Below, piece by piece: positions 1-8,072 of a DNA stretch of 64,000 bases. The translations under genes and the position numbers were made by a program. This stretch comes from Periweissella fabalis (GTDB lineage: Bacteria > Bacillota > Bacilli > Lactobacillales > Lactobacillaceae). The stretch lies in NCBI RefSeq assembly GCF_012396505.1, contig NZ_JAAXPN010000005.1, forward strand, positions 1 to 64,000, in the 5' to 3' direction. Numbering within the stretch: position 1 is the first letter of the stretch; each line of letters opens with the position of its first letter. Below the pieces are notes generated by a model. It made no database searches. It saw only the letters and a list, made by a program, of their open reading frames with translations, and was not told where the DNA came from.

Positions 1-148
1 TGAAGCATAATTTACTAGCGAAATTGACATTCGCAAATTTGTTTAACTCTGAAAATTAATTTCAAAGTACTTACACATTTGATTGTCAAAACTTTATTCA
101 GTTTTCAAAGATCTACGTTTGTGCTTCCTAATGAAGCAACAACTAGCT
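1..148 (-). promoter_or_regulatory. Leader of a ribosomal RNA operon running out of the window
   Basis: Read on the minus strand, this is the transcribed leader expected before a 16S rRNA gene. Positions 114-92 read GATCTTTGAAAACTGAATA, the usual antitermination (boxA-like) block of Firmicutes rrn leaders. Between about 40 and 12 the sequence GCGAATGTCAATTTCGC can fold as a short stem, as in RNase III processing stalks. The 16S gene itself should begin just left of position 1 and is not in the window, so this is an inference from leader and promoter. Confidence 0.75.
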
Positions 149-177
149 AATATACATTATTAATCCCGTTATGTCAA
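149..177 (-). promoter_or_regulatory. rrn operon promoter
   Basis: On the minus strand, TTGACA (177-172) is followed by a 17-bp spacer and TATATT (154-149). This is a near-consensus sigma-A promoter directly before the rRNA-type leader. Upstream sequence (178-240) is very AT-rich, as in UP elements. I saw no clear second tandem promoter. Confidence 0.8.
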
Positions 178-377
178 CAACTTTTTTGATTATTTTAATT
201 TGAATCATATTAGTTATTAACTGACAACTTTTATATAATATCAGTTTTTAAAAAGTAAGTCAATACTTAATTTTAATTTTAATTTGCTGTCGTAAACATC
301 ATTGTTTAGGACAGTTATTAAATAATAACACCTTGAATTAATAAACGCAAGCTCTTTATTCAATAAATTTAAATAAG
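178..377. other. AT-rich spacer without a recognisable gene
   Basis: This 200-bp gap lies between the rrn promoter and the end of the first gene. I found no ORF with a ribosome binding site and no strong terminator hairpin. Its rrn-proximal part probably acts as an AT-rich upstream element. Confidence 0.4.
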
Positions 378-731
378 TTAAAGTAACTTAGGTGCACTAG
401 ACATATCAACCGTTTCTAATAGACTATGTAAACTAGATGCTTCCACAAATTTGTACCCATTATTAGGTAACATTTCGATTGGTTCTACTATATTAAATAC
501 ATATAATGAACCAATCTGATTATCAACATTAATGCTATCTAGCTCATCTAGCCTTAAATTATTGATGTCAAAATCTTTTTGCATTGCCCTAAGCAACGTT
601 CCTAATGCTGTATCACCTGCATGTTTATGCATTTTGACAGTTAAAAAGCTGGCTATTTCTCCTACATACTTAACTAGGTATAGTGGCATACCATCATTGA
701 TCATTACAATCGTTCCTGCAACCATTGACAT
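378..731 (-). CDS. Conserved hypothetical protein, possibly degenerate Nudix-like fold
   Basis: A 117-residue protein I do not recognise. Start ATG at 731 is chosen because AGGTGGG lies 7 nt upstream; a GTG at 743 is inside that ribosome binding site. The N-terminal half is strand-rich (TIVMINDGMPLYLVKYVGE), followed by a helix-like segment GDTALGTLLRAMQKDF. The order strand, GE, strand, then a helix with LLRAMQKDFDI loosely recalls a Nudix box, but the catalytic glutamates are missing, so this is only a weak structural guess. It follows the S1-domain gene by 17 nt and is probably cotranscribed with it. No signal peptide or membrane segment is seen. Confidence 0.6.
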   Translation of the reverse strand: MSMVAGTIVMINDGMPLYLVKYVGEIASFLTVKMHKHAGDTALGTLLRAMQKDFDINNLRLDELDSINVDNQIGSLYVFNIVEPIEMLPNNGYKFVEASSLHSLLETVDMSSAPKLL

Positions 732-748
732 TTTTATTCCCACCTAAC

Positions 749-1144
749 TTACTTTATTTTTACCGTATCTTTCAAGCCTTCACTAATCCATTGTTCAATA
801 TTTTGTTCAATTGGTGTAAATCCAATTACTGTATTCCGATTAGTCCAATAATGTTTGTGCGTTTGATGTACATTTTCTAGTTTTCTCAAATTAGTTACTT
901 GTGGCTCTGTAAGGCAACGCAATGATAAACTAATCTTTTGCGTGTACTCATCAATATCAAGAATCACTACTTCAATCATATCACCAATTTGTAACAACTT
1001 ATTAATGTCTCCCACAAAGCCGTACTTACATTCTGATATGTGAATTAAGCCTTGATGTTTTTCATCTAGGCTAACAAAAGCCCCGTATGGTTGAATACCA
1101 GTCACTTTCCCATGAACATGCATGCCAACACGATATTCTGACAT
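749..1144 (-). CDS. yugI: S1 RNA-binding domain protein (CvfD/YugI, general stress protein 13 family)
   Basis: A 131-residue cytosolic protein whose first 75 residues form one S1 domain (RVGMHVHGKVTGIQPYGAFV, GLIHISE, IGDMIEVVILDID, ISLSLR). The family (YugI/GSP13 in Bacillus, CvfD in streptococci) binds RNA and associates with ribosomes as a global post-transcriptional regulator. The C-terminal tail of about 55 residues is polar and unassigned. Start ATG has a strong ribosome binding site (AAAGGGGGG). It is the first gene of a two-gene unit with the downstream hypothetical protein. Confidence 0.88.
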   Translation of the reverse strand: MSEYRVGMHVHGKVTGIQPYGAFVSLDEKHQGLIHISECKYGFVGDINKLLQIGDMIEVVILDIDEYTQKISLSLRCLTEPQVTNLRKLENVHQTHKHYWTNRNTVIGFTPIEQNIEQWISEGLKDTVKIK

Positions 1145-1230
1145 TTCTCGCCCCCCTTTACTTATAATTTATATATCTTTGCTTAATAATATTTTTACTA
1201 AAACTAGTATACATGTTTACATCACAAATT

Positions 1231-1258
1231 ACTATATTCTAACTATATAGGTAGTCAA
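1231..1258 (-). promoter_or_regulatory. Possible promoter of the S1-domain gene
   Basis: On the minus strand TTGACT (1258-1253), a 16-bp spacer and TATAGT (1236-1231) resemble a sigma-A promoter and lie about 90 bp before the yugI start. The region is AT-rich, so chance matches are likely. Confidence 0.4.
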
Positions 1259-1303
1259 GTTGTAAAATTAATACTATTTACTTGGAAGCTTACTATAGAA
1301 ATA

Positions 1304-1335
1304 AAAAAGATTCTAGCTACCGCTAGAATCTTTTT
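1304..1335. terminator. Bidirectional intrinsic terminator after ppiB
   Basis: A 14-bp perfect stem (AAAAAGATTCTAGC / GCTAGAATCTTTTT) with a TACC loop and T-tracts on both strands. It sits 25 bp past the ppiB stop codon on the minus strand. Confidence 0.9.
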
Positions 1336-1359
1336 AGTTAGTATTGTAGTAACTTTTTA

Positions 1360-1950
1360 CTAATCGTTTACCGTGATATTTTCAATCACAACATCTTCAA
1401 GTGGCTTGTCAGCACTATCTGTTTTAACAAGGGCAATTTTATTAACAATGTCCATGCCATTAGCAACTTGACCAAAAACCGTGTGTCGGTGATCAAGCCA
1501 TGGTGTACCACCATTGTTAACATAGGCATCAATAATAGCTTGTGGGTAGCCAGCCCCAGCTAATTGACTAGCAAAAGCTGGTTCCATGTGTTGATTTTGC
1601 ACAATAAAGAATTGTGAACCGTTCGTCATTGGACCACCATTGGCCATTGAAAGAGCACCGTTAATGTTAAAGAGGTCATCTGAAAATTCATCTTCAAAAT
1701 TGTGGCCCCAGATTGATTCACCATTGAAACCAGTCCCAGTAGGATCACCACCTTGAATCATGAAATCATTGATAACGCGGTGGAAGATAATACCATCGTA
1801 GTAACCATCTTTAGCATGTGTTAAAAAGTTTTCAACGGCTTTAGGTGCTTGGGTTGGAAAAAGGATGACTTCAATGTCACCGTAGTTAGTGTGCAAAGTT
1901 GCCTTTGGTCCCTTGTATTCGTTAGGAGTTAATTGGGGATATTCAATCAT
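1360..1950 (-). CDS. ppiB: Cyclophilin-type peptidyl-prolyl cis-trans isomerase
   Basis: A 196-residue cytosolic cyclophilin that isomerises X-Pro peptide bonds during folding. Core signatures are visible: [19 protein letters not shown] (active-site Arg), [16 protein letters not shown], and [12 protein letters not shown] near the C terminus. An insertion around residues 130-155 ([17 protein letters not shown]) is typical of the longer LAB/Bacillus type. Start ATG 1950 is preferred because AGAGG lies 10 nt upstream; an upstream in-frame start would add 17 poorly conserved residues. It is monocistronic, divergent from dedA, and followed by a strong terminator. No signal peptide. Confidence 0.93.
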   Translation of the reverse strand: MIEYPQLTPNEYKGPKATLHTNYGDIEVILFPTQAPKAVENFLTHAKDGYYDGIIFHRVINDFMIQGGDPTGTGFNGESIWGHNFEDEFSDDLFNINGALSMANGGPMTNGSQFFIVQNQHMEPAFASQLAGAGYPQAIIDAYVNNGGTPWLDHRHTVFGQVANGMDIVNKIALVKTDSADKPLEDVVIENITVND

Positions 1951-2067
1951 TATTCTCAAACCTCTATTTCTTAAAATTGATAACTTACTCAAGTTTAGCA
2001 AAAAAAAACAAATAAATCTGGTAAACTTAATTATAACAACTAAAAAAGATAAAGGAAATATTCTAAA

Positions 2068-2718
2068 ATGAGTTACCTAATTGATTTTATTCTCCATATC
2101 GACAAACACGTTATCCAAATTGTAACCCAGTTTGGTAATTGGACTTATGCGATTCTCTTTGCCATTATCTTTATTGAAACTGGCGCTGTAATCTTACCTT
2201 TTTTGCCTGGTGACTCTTTACTATTTGCTGCTGGAGCAATTAGTGCAAACCCAATTTACCATCTAAATCCTTGGCTATTTGCATTGCTATTTTGGATTGC
2301 TGCACTATCTGGTGATTCTCTAAATTACTTTATCGGAAAATATATCGGACACGCTATGATGGATCACCACATTTTAGGACGGTTTATTAAGCGTGAATCT
2401 GTTCAAAAATCCGAAGCGTTTTTTGCTAAGTATGGTGCTATAGCAATTATTTTTGCTCGGTACTTGCCAATCATTCGGACTTTTGCACCATTTGTTGCTG
2501 CTAATTCAGGTGTTGAATACAAGTTATTCTTAAAGTATTCAATCATTGGTGCAACAACTTGGACAATCATTGGTACTGGTGCTGGTTATTTCTTTGGTAA
2601 CATCCCCTTTGTTCAAAATCACTTTTCAGCTGTAATCTTTGGTATTATTATTGTTACTCTTTTACCAGCCGTTATTGCTGGTGTTCGATCAAAGTTTTCG
2701 AAAAACAAAGTAAACTAG
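2068..2718 (+). CDS. DedA family (VTT domain) membrane protein
   Basis: A 216-residue integral membrane protein of the DedA/VTT family, proposed in other bacteria to act in lipid carrier or phospholipid translocation and in membrane-potential homeostasis. Family marks: an acidic residue in [17 protein letters not shown], the motif [13 protein letters not shown], and [16 protein letters not shown] in which the arginines correspond to functionally needed residues of E. coli YqjA/YghB. About five hydrophobic segments and a basic C-terminal tail (RSKFSKNK) are seen. Ribosome binding site AAAGGAAA precedes the ATG. It stands alone, divergent from ppiB and convergent to acyP. Confidence 0.88.
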   Translation: MSYLIDFILHIDKHVIQIVTQFGNWTYAILFAIIFIETGAVILPFLPGDSLLFAAGAISANPIYHLNPWLFALLFWIAALSGDSLNYFIGKYIGHAMMDHHILGRFIKRESVQKSEAFFAKYGAIAIIFARYLPIIRTFAPFVAANSGVEYKLFLKYSIIGATTWTIIGTGAGYFFGNIPFVQNHFSAVIFGIIIVTLLPAVIAGVRSKFSKNKVN

Positions 2719-2768
2719 CATAACTATTTTTTAGTATTGATTTGCTACTAGCAATATGTTCCAAAAAG

Positions 2769-2855
2769 TAGATAATTTCATAAGATACGAAAAAGACTGA
2801 ATTTTCACAATTCAGTCTTTTTCTAATTTCATTCATTATCTGGGTACCTTTTATT
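2769..2855 (-). repeat. Intergenic repeat element, copy 1 (contains a terminator)
   Basis: About 87 bp that match 8569-8655 along their length: an almost identical block TAGATAATTTCATAA(G/A)AT then ACGAAAAAGAC, then the hairpin, then CTAATTT and a TACCTGGG-like block. The hairpin stems differ in a paired position (GACTGA/TCAGTC here, GACCGA/TCGGTC in copy 2), so pairing is kept. Both copies sit downstream of minus-strand genes in the same orientation (acyP and thrS). Confidence 0.6.
2790..2822. terminator. Bidirectional terminator between dedA and acyP
   Basis: A 14-bp perfect stem (AAAAAGACTGAATT / AATTCAGTCTTTTT) around a TTCAC loop, with T-runs on both strands. It serves the convergent genes dedA and acyP. 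Confidence 0.92.
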
Positions 2856-2864
2856 ACACTCCGT

Positions 2865-3143
2865 TTAGCGTATTTCAAAAGTTTGATAACCCACCATATC
2901 AATTTTATCAATTTGGCTACGCATAACTTCACCAAATGGAGATGGCGATGCCTTGACCGCATTAATAAATTTAATAATATTCGTTGCAACCCCTTCAGCT
3001 TCAATTAACACTGAACCATCAATCTTATTAACTACAAATCCAGTAATCCCTAATTCACGCGCAAGTTGTTGTGTTTGATAACGAAAACCTACACCTTGTA
3101 CACGCCCCCATACTTGAATTCGATACCCTACTTGTACTTGCAT
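2865..3143 (-). CDS. acyP: Acylphosphatase
   Basis: A 92-residue enzyme that hydrolyses the carboxyl-phosphate bond of acylphosphates in the cytosol. The active-site motif GRVQGVGFR supplies the phosphate-binding loop and catalytic Arg (about residue 22), and GFVVNKIDGSVLIEAEG contains the catalytic Asn (about residue 40; consensus GWVRNxxDGxV). Length matches the family. Start ATG has GGGGGAAA just upstream. It lies 19 nt from the kinase stop codon on its downstream side of transcription order, so it could be read through from the two-component operon. Confidence 0.93.
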   Translation of the reverse strand: MQVQVGYRIQVWGRVQGVGFRYQTQQLARELGITGFVVNKIDGSVLIEAEGVATNIIKFINAVKASPSPFGEVMRSQIDKIDMVGYQTFEIR

Positions 3144-3162
3144 TAGTTTCCCCCATTATTTA

Positions 3163-4620
3163 TTATTTATCGGTATTTGTAATCGGCAATGTAATTCGAA
3201 AAATAGAACCGTGACCTAACGAACTTTCTAAACTAATCGAACCACCATACCCTTCAATTAACTTTTGAGCAATACTTAAGCCTAGACCATTCCCCCCTTT
3301 TTCACGAGAACGTGCTTTATCGACTCGATAAAAGCGATCAAAAACATGATTAGCATCTTCTTGCGAAATCCCTTCACCAAAATCTTGTACTGCTATTTGA
3401 ACTTCACGACTTGTCCGCGACATCGCAAAATGAATTTCCTTGCGCTCTTGTGAATATTTAAAGGCATTATCAGATAAAATAATCAACACTTGTTCTAAGT
3501 GATTACGATACATCGATATAATTGTACTTTTATGAATATCATCCTCTAAGCTGAACTTAAAATCTGGGTGAATTAATGAAAAATTATTATAAACTTGATA
3601 AACGACATCTTGTACATCCGTTGCTTCATGTCGGAAATTAATCTCAACTTGATCAGCCCGTGTTAAATCAAGCATCTCTTGTACAAGTGTTTCCATTCGT
3701 TTCATCTCATCTAAAGAAGCTTTTATCGAATCATTTAAAATCTGTGGATCATCTTTTCCCCAACGATTTAATAAATCCATATGACCTTTAACAATTGCTA
3801 CTGGGGTTCTTAGTTCATGTGACACATCCTCGACAAATCGTGATTGTTGGTCAATATAACGTTGCATCCGATCAACCATTTCATTTAAAATGACACCTAA
3901 ATCTGATAATTCATCATTACGTAATAAATCTGGTACACGCTCGGTTGTTTTGGGATCATGCTCAACTTCAGCAATCGTTTTAGCAATATGTTCCACTGGC
4001 CTTAATAACCAATCAGCCAATAAATAACCCCACAATGCAATTGCCATTAATCCCAATAGCATCAACACAACTAAGATTTTGACTAATTTTATATACATAT
4101 GATGGTATTGTTCAAGGCTGTCAACTATTTGAACGTATCCAACTATCCGATTAGAGTTCTTAGCATACACCGGTACTCGGCCGACTAATAATTGTTGGCC
4201 ATTAACATTAACTAGGCGTTGTCCTACAAAGCGGCTTTTATGCTCCATAGCAACTAAATTAGTATGACTAGTAAATAGTTGTACTCCTTGGCGGTCAAAA
4301 ATTGTCAGTGTTAAATTTTTACTGGCAACGTTAGCAATTAATTCATCATTTAAAATTGTATGCACATGATCATTACCTGGCTGTAAAGATGGTTCAATCA
4401 TGTCCAAAGTTAGGTTACGTGTATTTACTGAAGTAAATCGTTGGCTCACTGCATTAAGGGCATTATCAATTTCTTGATGTTGTGAATCTAATGCATTCTG
4501 TGTAAACGCACGAAACATCAGTAAACTAAATACTAAGAAAACAACAAACACTCCTATAGTCGTTCCTAATGCCCATTTCCATTTAACGGAAAAACGGCGA
4601 TAAACATTTTCTTGTGTCAT
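3163..4620 (-). CDS. arlS: ArlS/HK11-like sensor histidine kinase
   Basis: Membrane sensor kinase that should phosphorylate the adjacent ArlR-like regulator. Order: cytosolic N-tail, TM1 (about residues 17-40), extracellular sensor of about 135 residues, TM2 (about 180-203, ILVVLMLLGLMAIALWGY), HAMP, HisKA with the phospho-acceptor His in FVEDVSHELRTPVAIVKG, then the HATPase_c boxes (SDNAFKYS, DFGEGIS, KGGNGLGLSIAQKL). ATG at 4620 is taken as start; a TTG at 4632 is possible. Neither has a good Shine-Dalgarno sequence, and an intrinsic terminator hairpin ends 11 nt before the ATG, so kinase output is probably much lower than regulator output. Ligand unknown. Confidence 0.85.
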   Translation of the reverse strand: MTQENVYRRFSVKWKWALGTTIGVFVVFLVFSLLMFRAFTQNALDSQHQEIDNALNAVSQRFTSVNTRNLTLDMIEPSLQPGNDHVHTILNDELIANVASKNLTLTIFDRQGVQLFTSHTNLVAMEHKSRFVGQRLVNVNGQQLLVGRVPVYAKNSNRIVGYVQIVDSLEQYHHMYIKLVKILVVLMLLGLMAIALWGYLLADWLLRPVEHIAKTIAEVEHDPKTTERVPDLLRNDELSDLGVILNEMVDRMQRYIDQQSRFVEDVSHELRTPVAIVKGHMDLLNRWGKDDPQILNDSIKASLDEMKRMETLVQEMLDLTRADQVEINFRHEATDVQDVVYQVYNNFSLIHPDFKFSLEDDIHKSTIISMYRNHLEQVLIILSDNAFKYSQERKEIHFAMSRTSREVQIAVQDFGEGISQEDANHVFDRFYRVDKARSREKGGNGLGLSIAQKLIEGYGGSISLESSLGHGSIFRITLPITNTDK

Positions 4621-4630
4621 TAAATATACC

Positions 4631-4661
4631 AAAAAAGGGCTTGACGCTTGTCCAGCCCTTT
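4631..4661 (-). terminator. Intrinsic terminator between response regulator and kinase genes
   Basis: On the minus strand AAAGGGCT pairs with AGCCCTTT, with an inner GAC/GTC extension across one mismatch, followed by TTTTTT. It lies in the 48-bp gap between the regulator stop (4669) and the kinase start (4620). Confidence 0.8.
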
Positions 4662-4668
4662 ATCCTAA

Positions 4669-5364
4669 TTAATTTGAGCTACGCATTACGTACCCAGTTC
4701 CGCGAATCGTTTGAATATATGAACGTGCACTTTCTGGATCATCAATCTTATTACGAAGATATCGAACGTACACATCAACAACATTCGTTTCAACTTCAGA
4801 TTCATAACCCCAAACCCGCTTCAATAAATCATCACGTGCTTGTACTACATTAACGTTTTCCATCAATGTAAGTAGCAATTCATATTCACGTTTCGTCAAA
4901 TTAATTACTTCATCACCTCGGCGAACAATCCGATTTTCTTTTTCAATAACTAAGTCTTTAAATTTAACGGTTGATTGGTGTGGTGCATGAGCCTCAGTTT
5001 CAATATTAATCCGTCGTAGTAAAGCCCGTACACGTGCTAATAACTCTTCAATTGCAAATGGTTTAACAACGTAATCATCTGCACCATAGTCTAACCCTGA
5101 AACACGATCGATTACTGAATCACGAGCTGTCATCATAATGATTGGCGTATTTTTAACTTCACGCAATCGACGTGCGACTTCTAAGCCACTCAATTCAGGT
5201 AACATTAAGTCTAACAAAATCACGTCATAATCATTAGCAATAGCAGCCTCTAAACCAGCACGACCATTATCTCGTACATCAGTTTCATAATTTTCATGTT
5301 GTAACTCTAATTCCACAAAGTGGGCTAAATTTTTTTCGTCTTCAATGACCAAAATCTTACTCAT
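4669..5364 (-). CDS. arlR: ArlR-like response regulator (OmpR/PhoB family)
   Basis: A 231-residue DNA-binding response regulator. The receiver domain (about 1-115) has the acidic pocket IEDE, the phosphorylated Asp in DVILLDLMLPE, Thr in IMMTAR, and Lys in VVKPF. The C-terminal winged-helix domain (about 130-230) has LTKREYELLLTLMEN and RYLRNKIDDP. The opening (KILVIEDEKNLAHFVELEL) closely resembles staphylococcal ArlR. Start ATG 5364 has GAGGAG 6 nt upstream; the TTG at 5370 is within that spacer. First gene of the two-component operon. Target genes are not visible here. Confidence 0.88.
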   Translation of the reverse strand: MSKILVIEDEKNLAHFVELELQHENYETDVRDNGRAGLEAAIANDYDVILLDLMLPELSGLEVARRLREVKNTPIIMMTARDSVIDRVSGLDYGADDYVVKPFAIEELLARVRALLRRINIETEAHAPHQSTVKFKDLVIEKENRIVRRGDEVINLTKREYELLLTLMENVNVVQARDDLLKRVWGYESEVETNVVDVYVRYLRNKIDDPESARSYIQTIRGTGYVMRSSN

Positions 5365-5492
5365 CGGCAACTCCTCGTTCTATCTTTTTTAAGCTCTCTA
5401 ATTTTAACATTTTTTTCTAAGAATTGATAGTTAATTGCATCAATTCAATAATTTTTTGACTTTTATTAGAAAAAAAAAGGACTTTTTATAGT

Positions 5493-5520
5493 AAAAAATG
5501 TCATTTAATTTACATTTTTT
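5493..5520. terminator. Probable AT-rich terminator after the patatin gene
   Basis: AAAAAATGT and ACATTTTTT form a 9-bp stem around a 10-nt loop, 16 bp past the patatin-family stop codon on the minus strand, with T-runs on either side. Weak because it is AT-only except for one pair. Confidence 0.5.
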
Positions 5521-5535
5521 CTCATTTTTTTGCCA

Positions 5536-7077
5536 TTAAACTAGTAAATATATTACTGCAATTAATATAACTTCTGGGTGTTGATATAGATACGCTAGGC
5601 TCCACTCATCAGCTGGCAAATTAAATTTAGTAATTATATTAGCTTGATTTGCATGCTGCTTGATTGCTGTAACAAATGTTTGATGAGTATACGTTTCAGT
5701 CGGCTTGATGCCTAATATGTATGCGCTAAATTCAACTAACATTTGACCTGAAATCTGATTAGGTTTAATTTTGTTACCAAGAAATTTACTAAGTTTTAAC
5801 CGCAATAAATGTTCAAGTACTGGATTATTTAACAGGGGAATAAACTTGGTTGTAAAATCAGTACTAGCAAATTGCTCGATTAAGTTTTCCCAGTCAAACG
5901 TATTAAACTTAGGACGTTCACTAAAAAAGTACCGTGCCCCCACTAATTGGCCTAAAAATTTTTGTGCCTCCAATTCACCTAATTTTAAATTATCCTGTGA
6001 CTTAACTGGATTAAAATCTAACATCGGACCTAAATCCCATTTAGTTTTAATCCAATGTAGTTTAACATCTCTAGGAATTTGGTAACGCCGTGAGCGCCCC
6101 ATCCCCTGAATATCAAATATATAAATATCCTTAGCACCTTGCTTAATAGCTTCATTAATGGGTACATCATTTGAATAACCACCATCAATATATCTATCAC
6201 CATCAATTTCCATTGGTGAAACAACTGGATAAAATGCACTTGAAGCGACAACCCATTGTGCAAGTTTTTGAGGTGTCATATCTTTATTAACAGTAATAAG
6301 TTTTTGCGTTAAAGCCTTGGCATTAGTTGTTATTAGCATAAACTTTACTTGGGGATTTTGTAATTCTTTAGTTGCAACTGGTAAAAATAGATTATACAAT
6401 GAGCGTTTCGATTTGAAATCGCGCGAAATTATTTGATTAATCATTGCACGTGTAAACTTTTCCCTAGTTGGTCCAATTTCTGGTACCCCATAAACATGTT
6501 TGGTTGTTAAAAATTGCCAAACCTCATGTGCCGTTGCACTGTCAAGATGCATTAAAGACATTCCTGTAATAGCTCCTACAGAAACTCCAATAATTGCTTC
6601 TGGAATAATACCAGCTGCCTTTAATACATCAAAAGCCCCTGTCTGAAAAGCCCCATGTGCACCACCACCACCAAATATAAAATAGATTGGATAATCATAC
6701 TTCTTCGTAAAAATTAATCCATTCGCTTCGAAGTCACGTTGTAATAAATAGTGTTCATCCCAATTACTTACCAATTGGTATTGGACACCTGACCAACGTA
6801 AGGATTGAAAATATGTACTAAGTGCATCAAAAACATTAGGTTTACTTACCCCTTTTCGAATTAATCCATGCTTAACAACTCGAATATTTGTGGTTATATC
6901 AACAATTACTACTGCAACAATCTTTTGTTGCTCCACTACAATATATTGTTTTATCTGATCACCTAACGGTTGCTGTATATATTTAAAACGTGCTACTTCA
7001 TTATCTAGATTAAACGCTAATAATTGTGTAAAATCAGTTAATTGCGTGATATTTTGATTTGATTGAAAGACTTTCAA
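5536..7077 (-). CDS. Patatin-like phospholipase family protein
   Basis: A 513-residue protein with a patatin/NTE-type serine hydrolase domain at about residues 130-330. The oxyanion loop is GGGGAHGAFQTG, the nucleophile elbow GVSVGAITG (Gly-x-Ser-x-Gly), and the dyad Asp lies in DGGYSNDVP. The N-terminal 130 residues and the C-terminal 170 residues are not assigned. Substrate is unknown, most likely membrane or storage lipid acyl esters. The start is TTG at 7077 with GAGG 9 nt upstream; no ATG is available before the catalytic domain. It is divergent from the LexA-boxed gene, whose operator lies only 34 bp away and might also affect this promoter. Confidence 0.82.
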   Translation of the reverse strand: MKVFQSNQNITQLTDFTQLLAFNLDNEVARFKYIQQPLGDQIKQYIVVEQQKIVAVVIVDITTNIRVVKHGLIRKGVSKPNVFDALSTYFQSLRWSGVQYQLVSNWDEHYLLQRDFEANGLIFTKKYDYPIYFIFGGGGAHGAFQTGAFDVLKAAGIIPEAIIGVSVGAITGMSLMHLDSATAHEVWQFLTTKHVYGVPEIGPTREKFTRAMINQIISRDFKSKRSLYNLFLPVATKELQNPQVKFMLITTNAKALTQKLITVNKDMTPQKLAQWVVASSAFYPVVSPMEIDGDRYIDGGYSNDVPINEAIKQGAKDIYIFDIQGMGRSRRYQIPRDVKLHWIKTKWDLGPMLDFNPVKSQDNLKLGELEAQKFLGQLVGARYFFSERPKFNTFDWENLIEQFASTDFTTKFIPLLNNPVLEHLLRLKLSKFLGNKIKPNQISGQMLVEFSAYILGIKPTETYTHQTFVTAIKQHANQANIITKFNLPADEWSLAYLYQHPEVILIAVIYLLV

Positions 7078-7100
7078 AATAAACTACCTCGATTTTTAGT

Positions 7101-7129
7101 TTGCATTTAAGAACATTTGTTCGTATAAT
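7101..7129 (+). promoter_or_regulatory. SOS promoter with LexA box
   Basis: TTGCAT (7101-7106), 17-bp spacer, TATAAT (7124-7129). The spacer contains GAACATTTGTTC (7111-7122), a perfect GAAC-N4-GTTC inverted repeat as bound by Gram-positive LexA (DinR). A repressor there would block RNA polymerase directly. It is the only such box I found in the window. Confidence 0.82.
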
Positions 7130-7170
7130 GATATAAAAGTAAAACATACTGCGTGCCTGGAGGTGCTAAA

Positions 7171-7500
7171 ATGCAAATGCCATTTAATTTGATTACCAAC
7201 GATGTTACACACGTCGCTAACAAATTTAAACTTTTTAAACGTATGTCTAAGCATAACAAAATATTACGAGCTCGCCAAATGTCGGCTGATGAAATTATTA
7301 ATCGCCTTGAGATTGCATTAGCAGAACATATTGAAATTACCATTCAATGTAATGTTTCATTTTACACTGAAAATATTTACCAACTTTCAGGTTATTTAAC
7401 GTTATCGGCATCAAATAATCTTATTTTGCATAGTATCGATAATAAAGTTTCAACCATTGTATGGCCAACATCAATTCGGCATATTGCATATAATAACTAG
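7171..7500 (+). CDS. Small YolD-like protein under SOS control
   Basis: A 109-residue protein. ATG 7171 is chosen because GGAGG ends 7 nt upstream; an upstream GTG at 7153 precedes that site. The helical first half (ADEIINRLEIALAEHIEITI) followed by a strand-rich end (YQLSGYLTLSASNNLILHSID) resembles the YolD family, small proteins usually encoded beside Y-family UmuC-like polymerases. The family call is tentative, but the LexA box in its promoter is what a YolD gene would have. No polymerase gene adjoins it; the only one in view, dinB, is 33 kb away. It is followed by a terminator, so it is monocistronic. Confidence 0.6.
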   Translation: MQMPFNLITNDVTHVANKFKLFKRMSKHNKILRARQMSADEIINRLEIALAEHIEITIQCNVSFYTENIYQLSGYLTLSASNNLILHSIDNKVSTIVWPTSIRHIAYNN

Positions 7501-7553
7501 TTAATACCTCCAAGCATCATCAATACATTCTTAGATTAGCTTCTTTAAAACAT

Positions 7554-7584
7554 AAAAGCCGAGAGAAAATTCTCTCGACTTTTT
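7554..7584. terminator. Bidirectional terminator
   Basis: AAAAGCCGAGAGAA pairs with TTCTCTCGACTTTT with one C-A mismatch; T-runs occur on both strands. It serves the convergent YolD-like gene and msrB. Confidence 0.9.
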
Positions 7585-7618
7585 AATTTATCACTTACTT
7601 AATAATGATCACTTAATA

Positions 7619-8056
7619 TTAATCTTCAACTAAGTCAAGATAATCGCCATATCCTTGTGCTCGCATTTCAGCTTTAGGAATGAACTTTAGTGATGCTGAA
7701 TTTATACAATATCGAAGCCCACCAAGTTCAGTTGGGCCATCATTAAAAACATGCCCTAAATGGCTTTCAGCTTGTCCACTAGTAACTTCAACTCGTTCCA
7801 TTCCAAAAGAACGATCTCGATGCTCTTGAATAAAACTTCGATCAATTGGCTTAGAAAAAGCTGGCCAACCGCATCCAGAATCATATTTAGCTGTCGATGA
7901 AAATAGTGGTTGACCGCCAACAATATCAACGTAAATTCCTGGTTCAAAAAAATTATCATATTTATTCATAAAGGGTGCTTCAGTCCCTTTTTCTTGTGTA
8001 ACGTGATAACTTTCCTTGTCCAATTGCTTAATTAACTCATCTTTGTTTTTAATCAT
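7619..8056 (-). CDS. msrB: Peptide-methionine (R)-S-oxide reductase MsrB
   Basis: A 145-residue cytosolic enzyme that reduces methionine-R-sulfoxide in proteins. The SelR core is clear: [33 protein letters not shown] and the catalytic Cys in [14 protein letters not shown]. The paired CxxC zinc motifs of many MsrB proteins are absent, so it is the non-zinc form. ATG 8056 has AGGAG 8 nt upstream; the longer reading frame would add eight residues and include this site. It follows the HesB-like gene by 16 nt, forming an operon of oxidative-stress and Fe-S-related functions. Confidence 0.94.
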   Translation of the reverse strand: MIKNKDELIKQLDKESYHVTQEKGTEAPFMNKYDNFFEPGIYVDIVGGQPLFSSTAKYDSGCGWPAFSKPIDRSFIQEHRDRSFGMERVEVTSGQAESHLGHVFNDGPTELGGLRYCINSASLKFIPKAEMRAQGYGDYLDLVED

Positions 8057-8072
8057 CGAAGTTCTCCTATTT

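Noticed and set aside
1951-2001. Longer N terminus for ppiB
   Set aside because: The added 17 residues are not cyclophilin-like and the ribosome binding site fits the later ATG.
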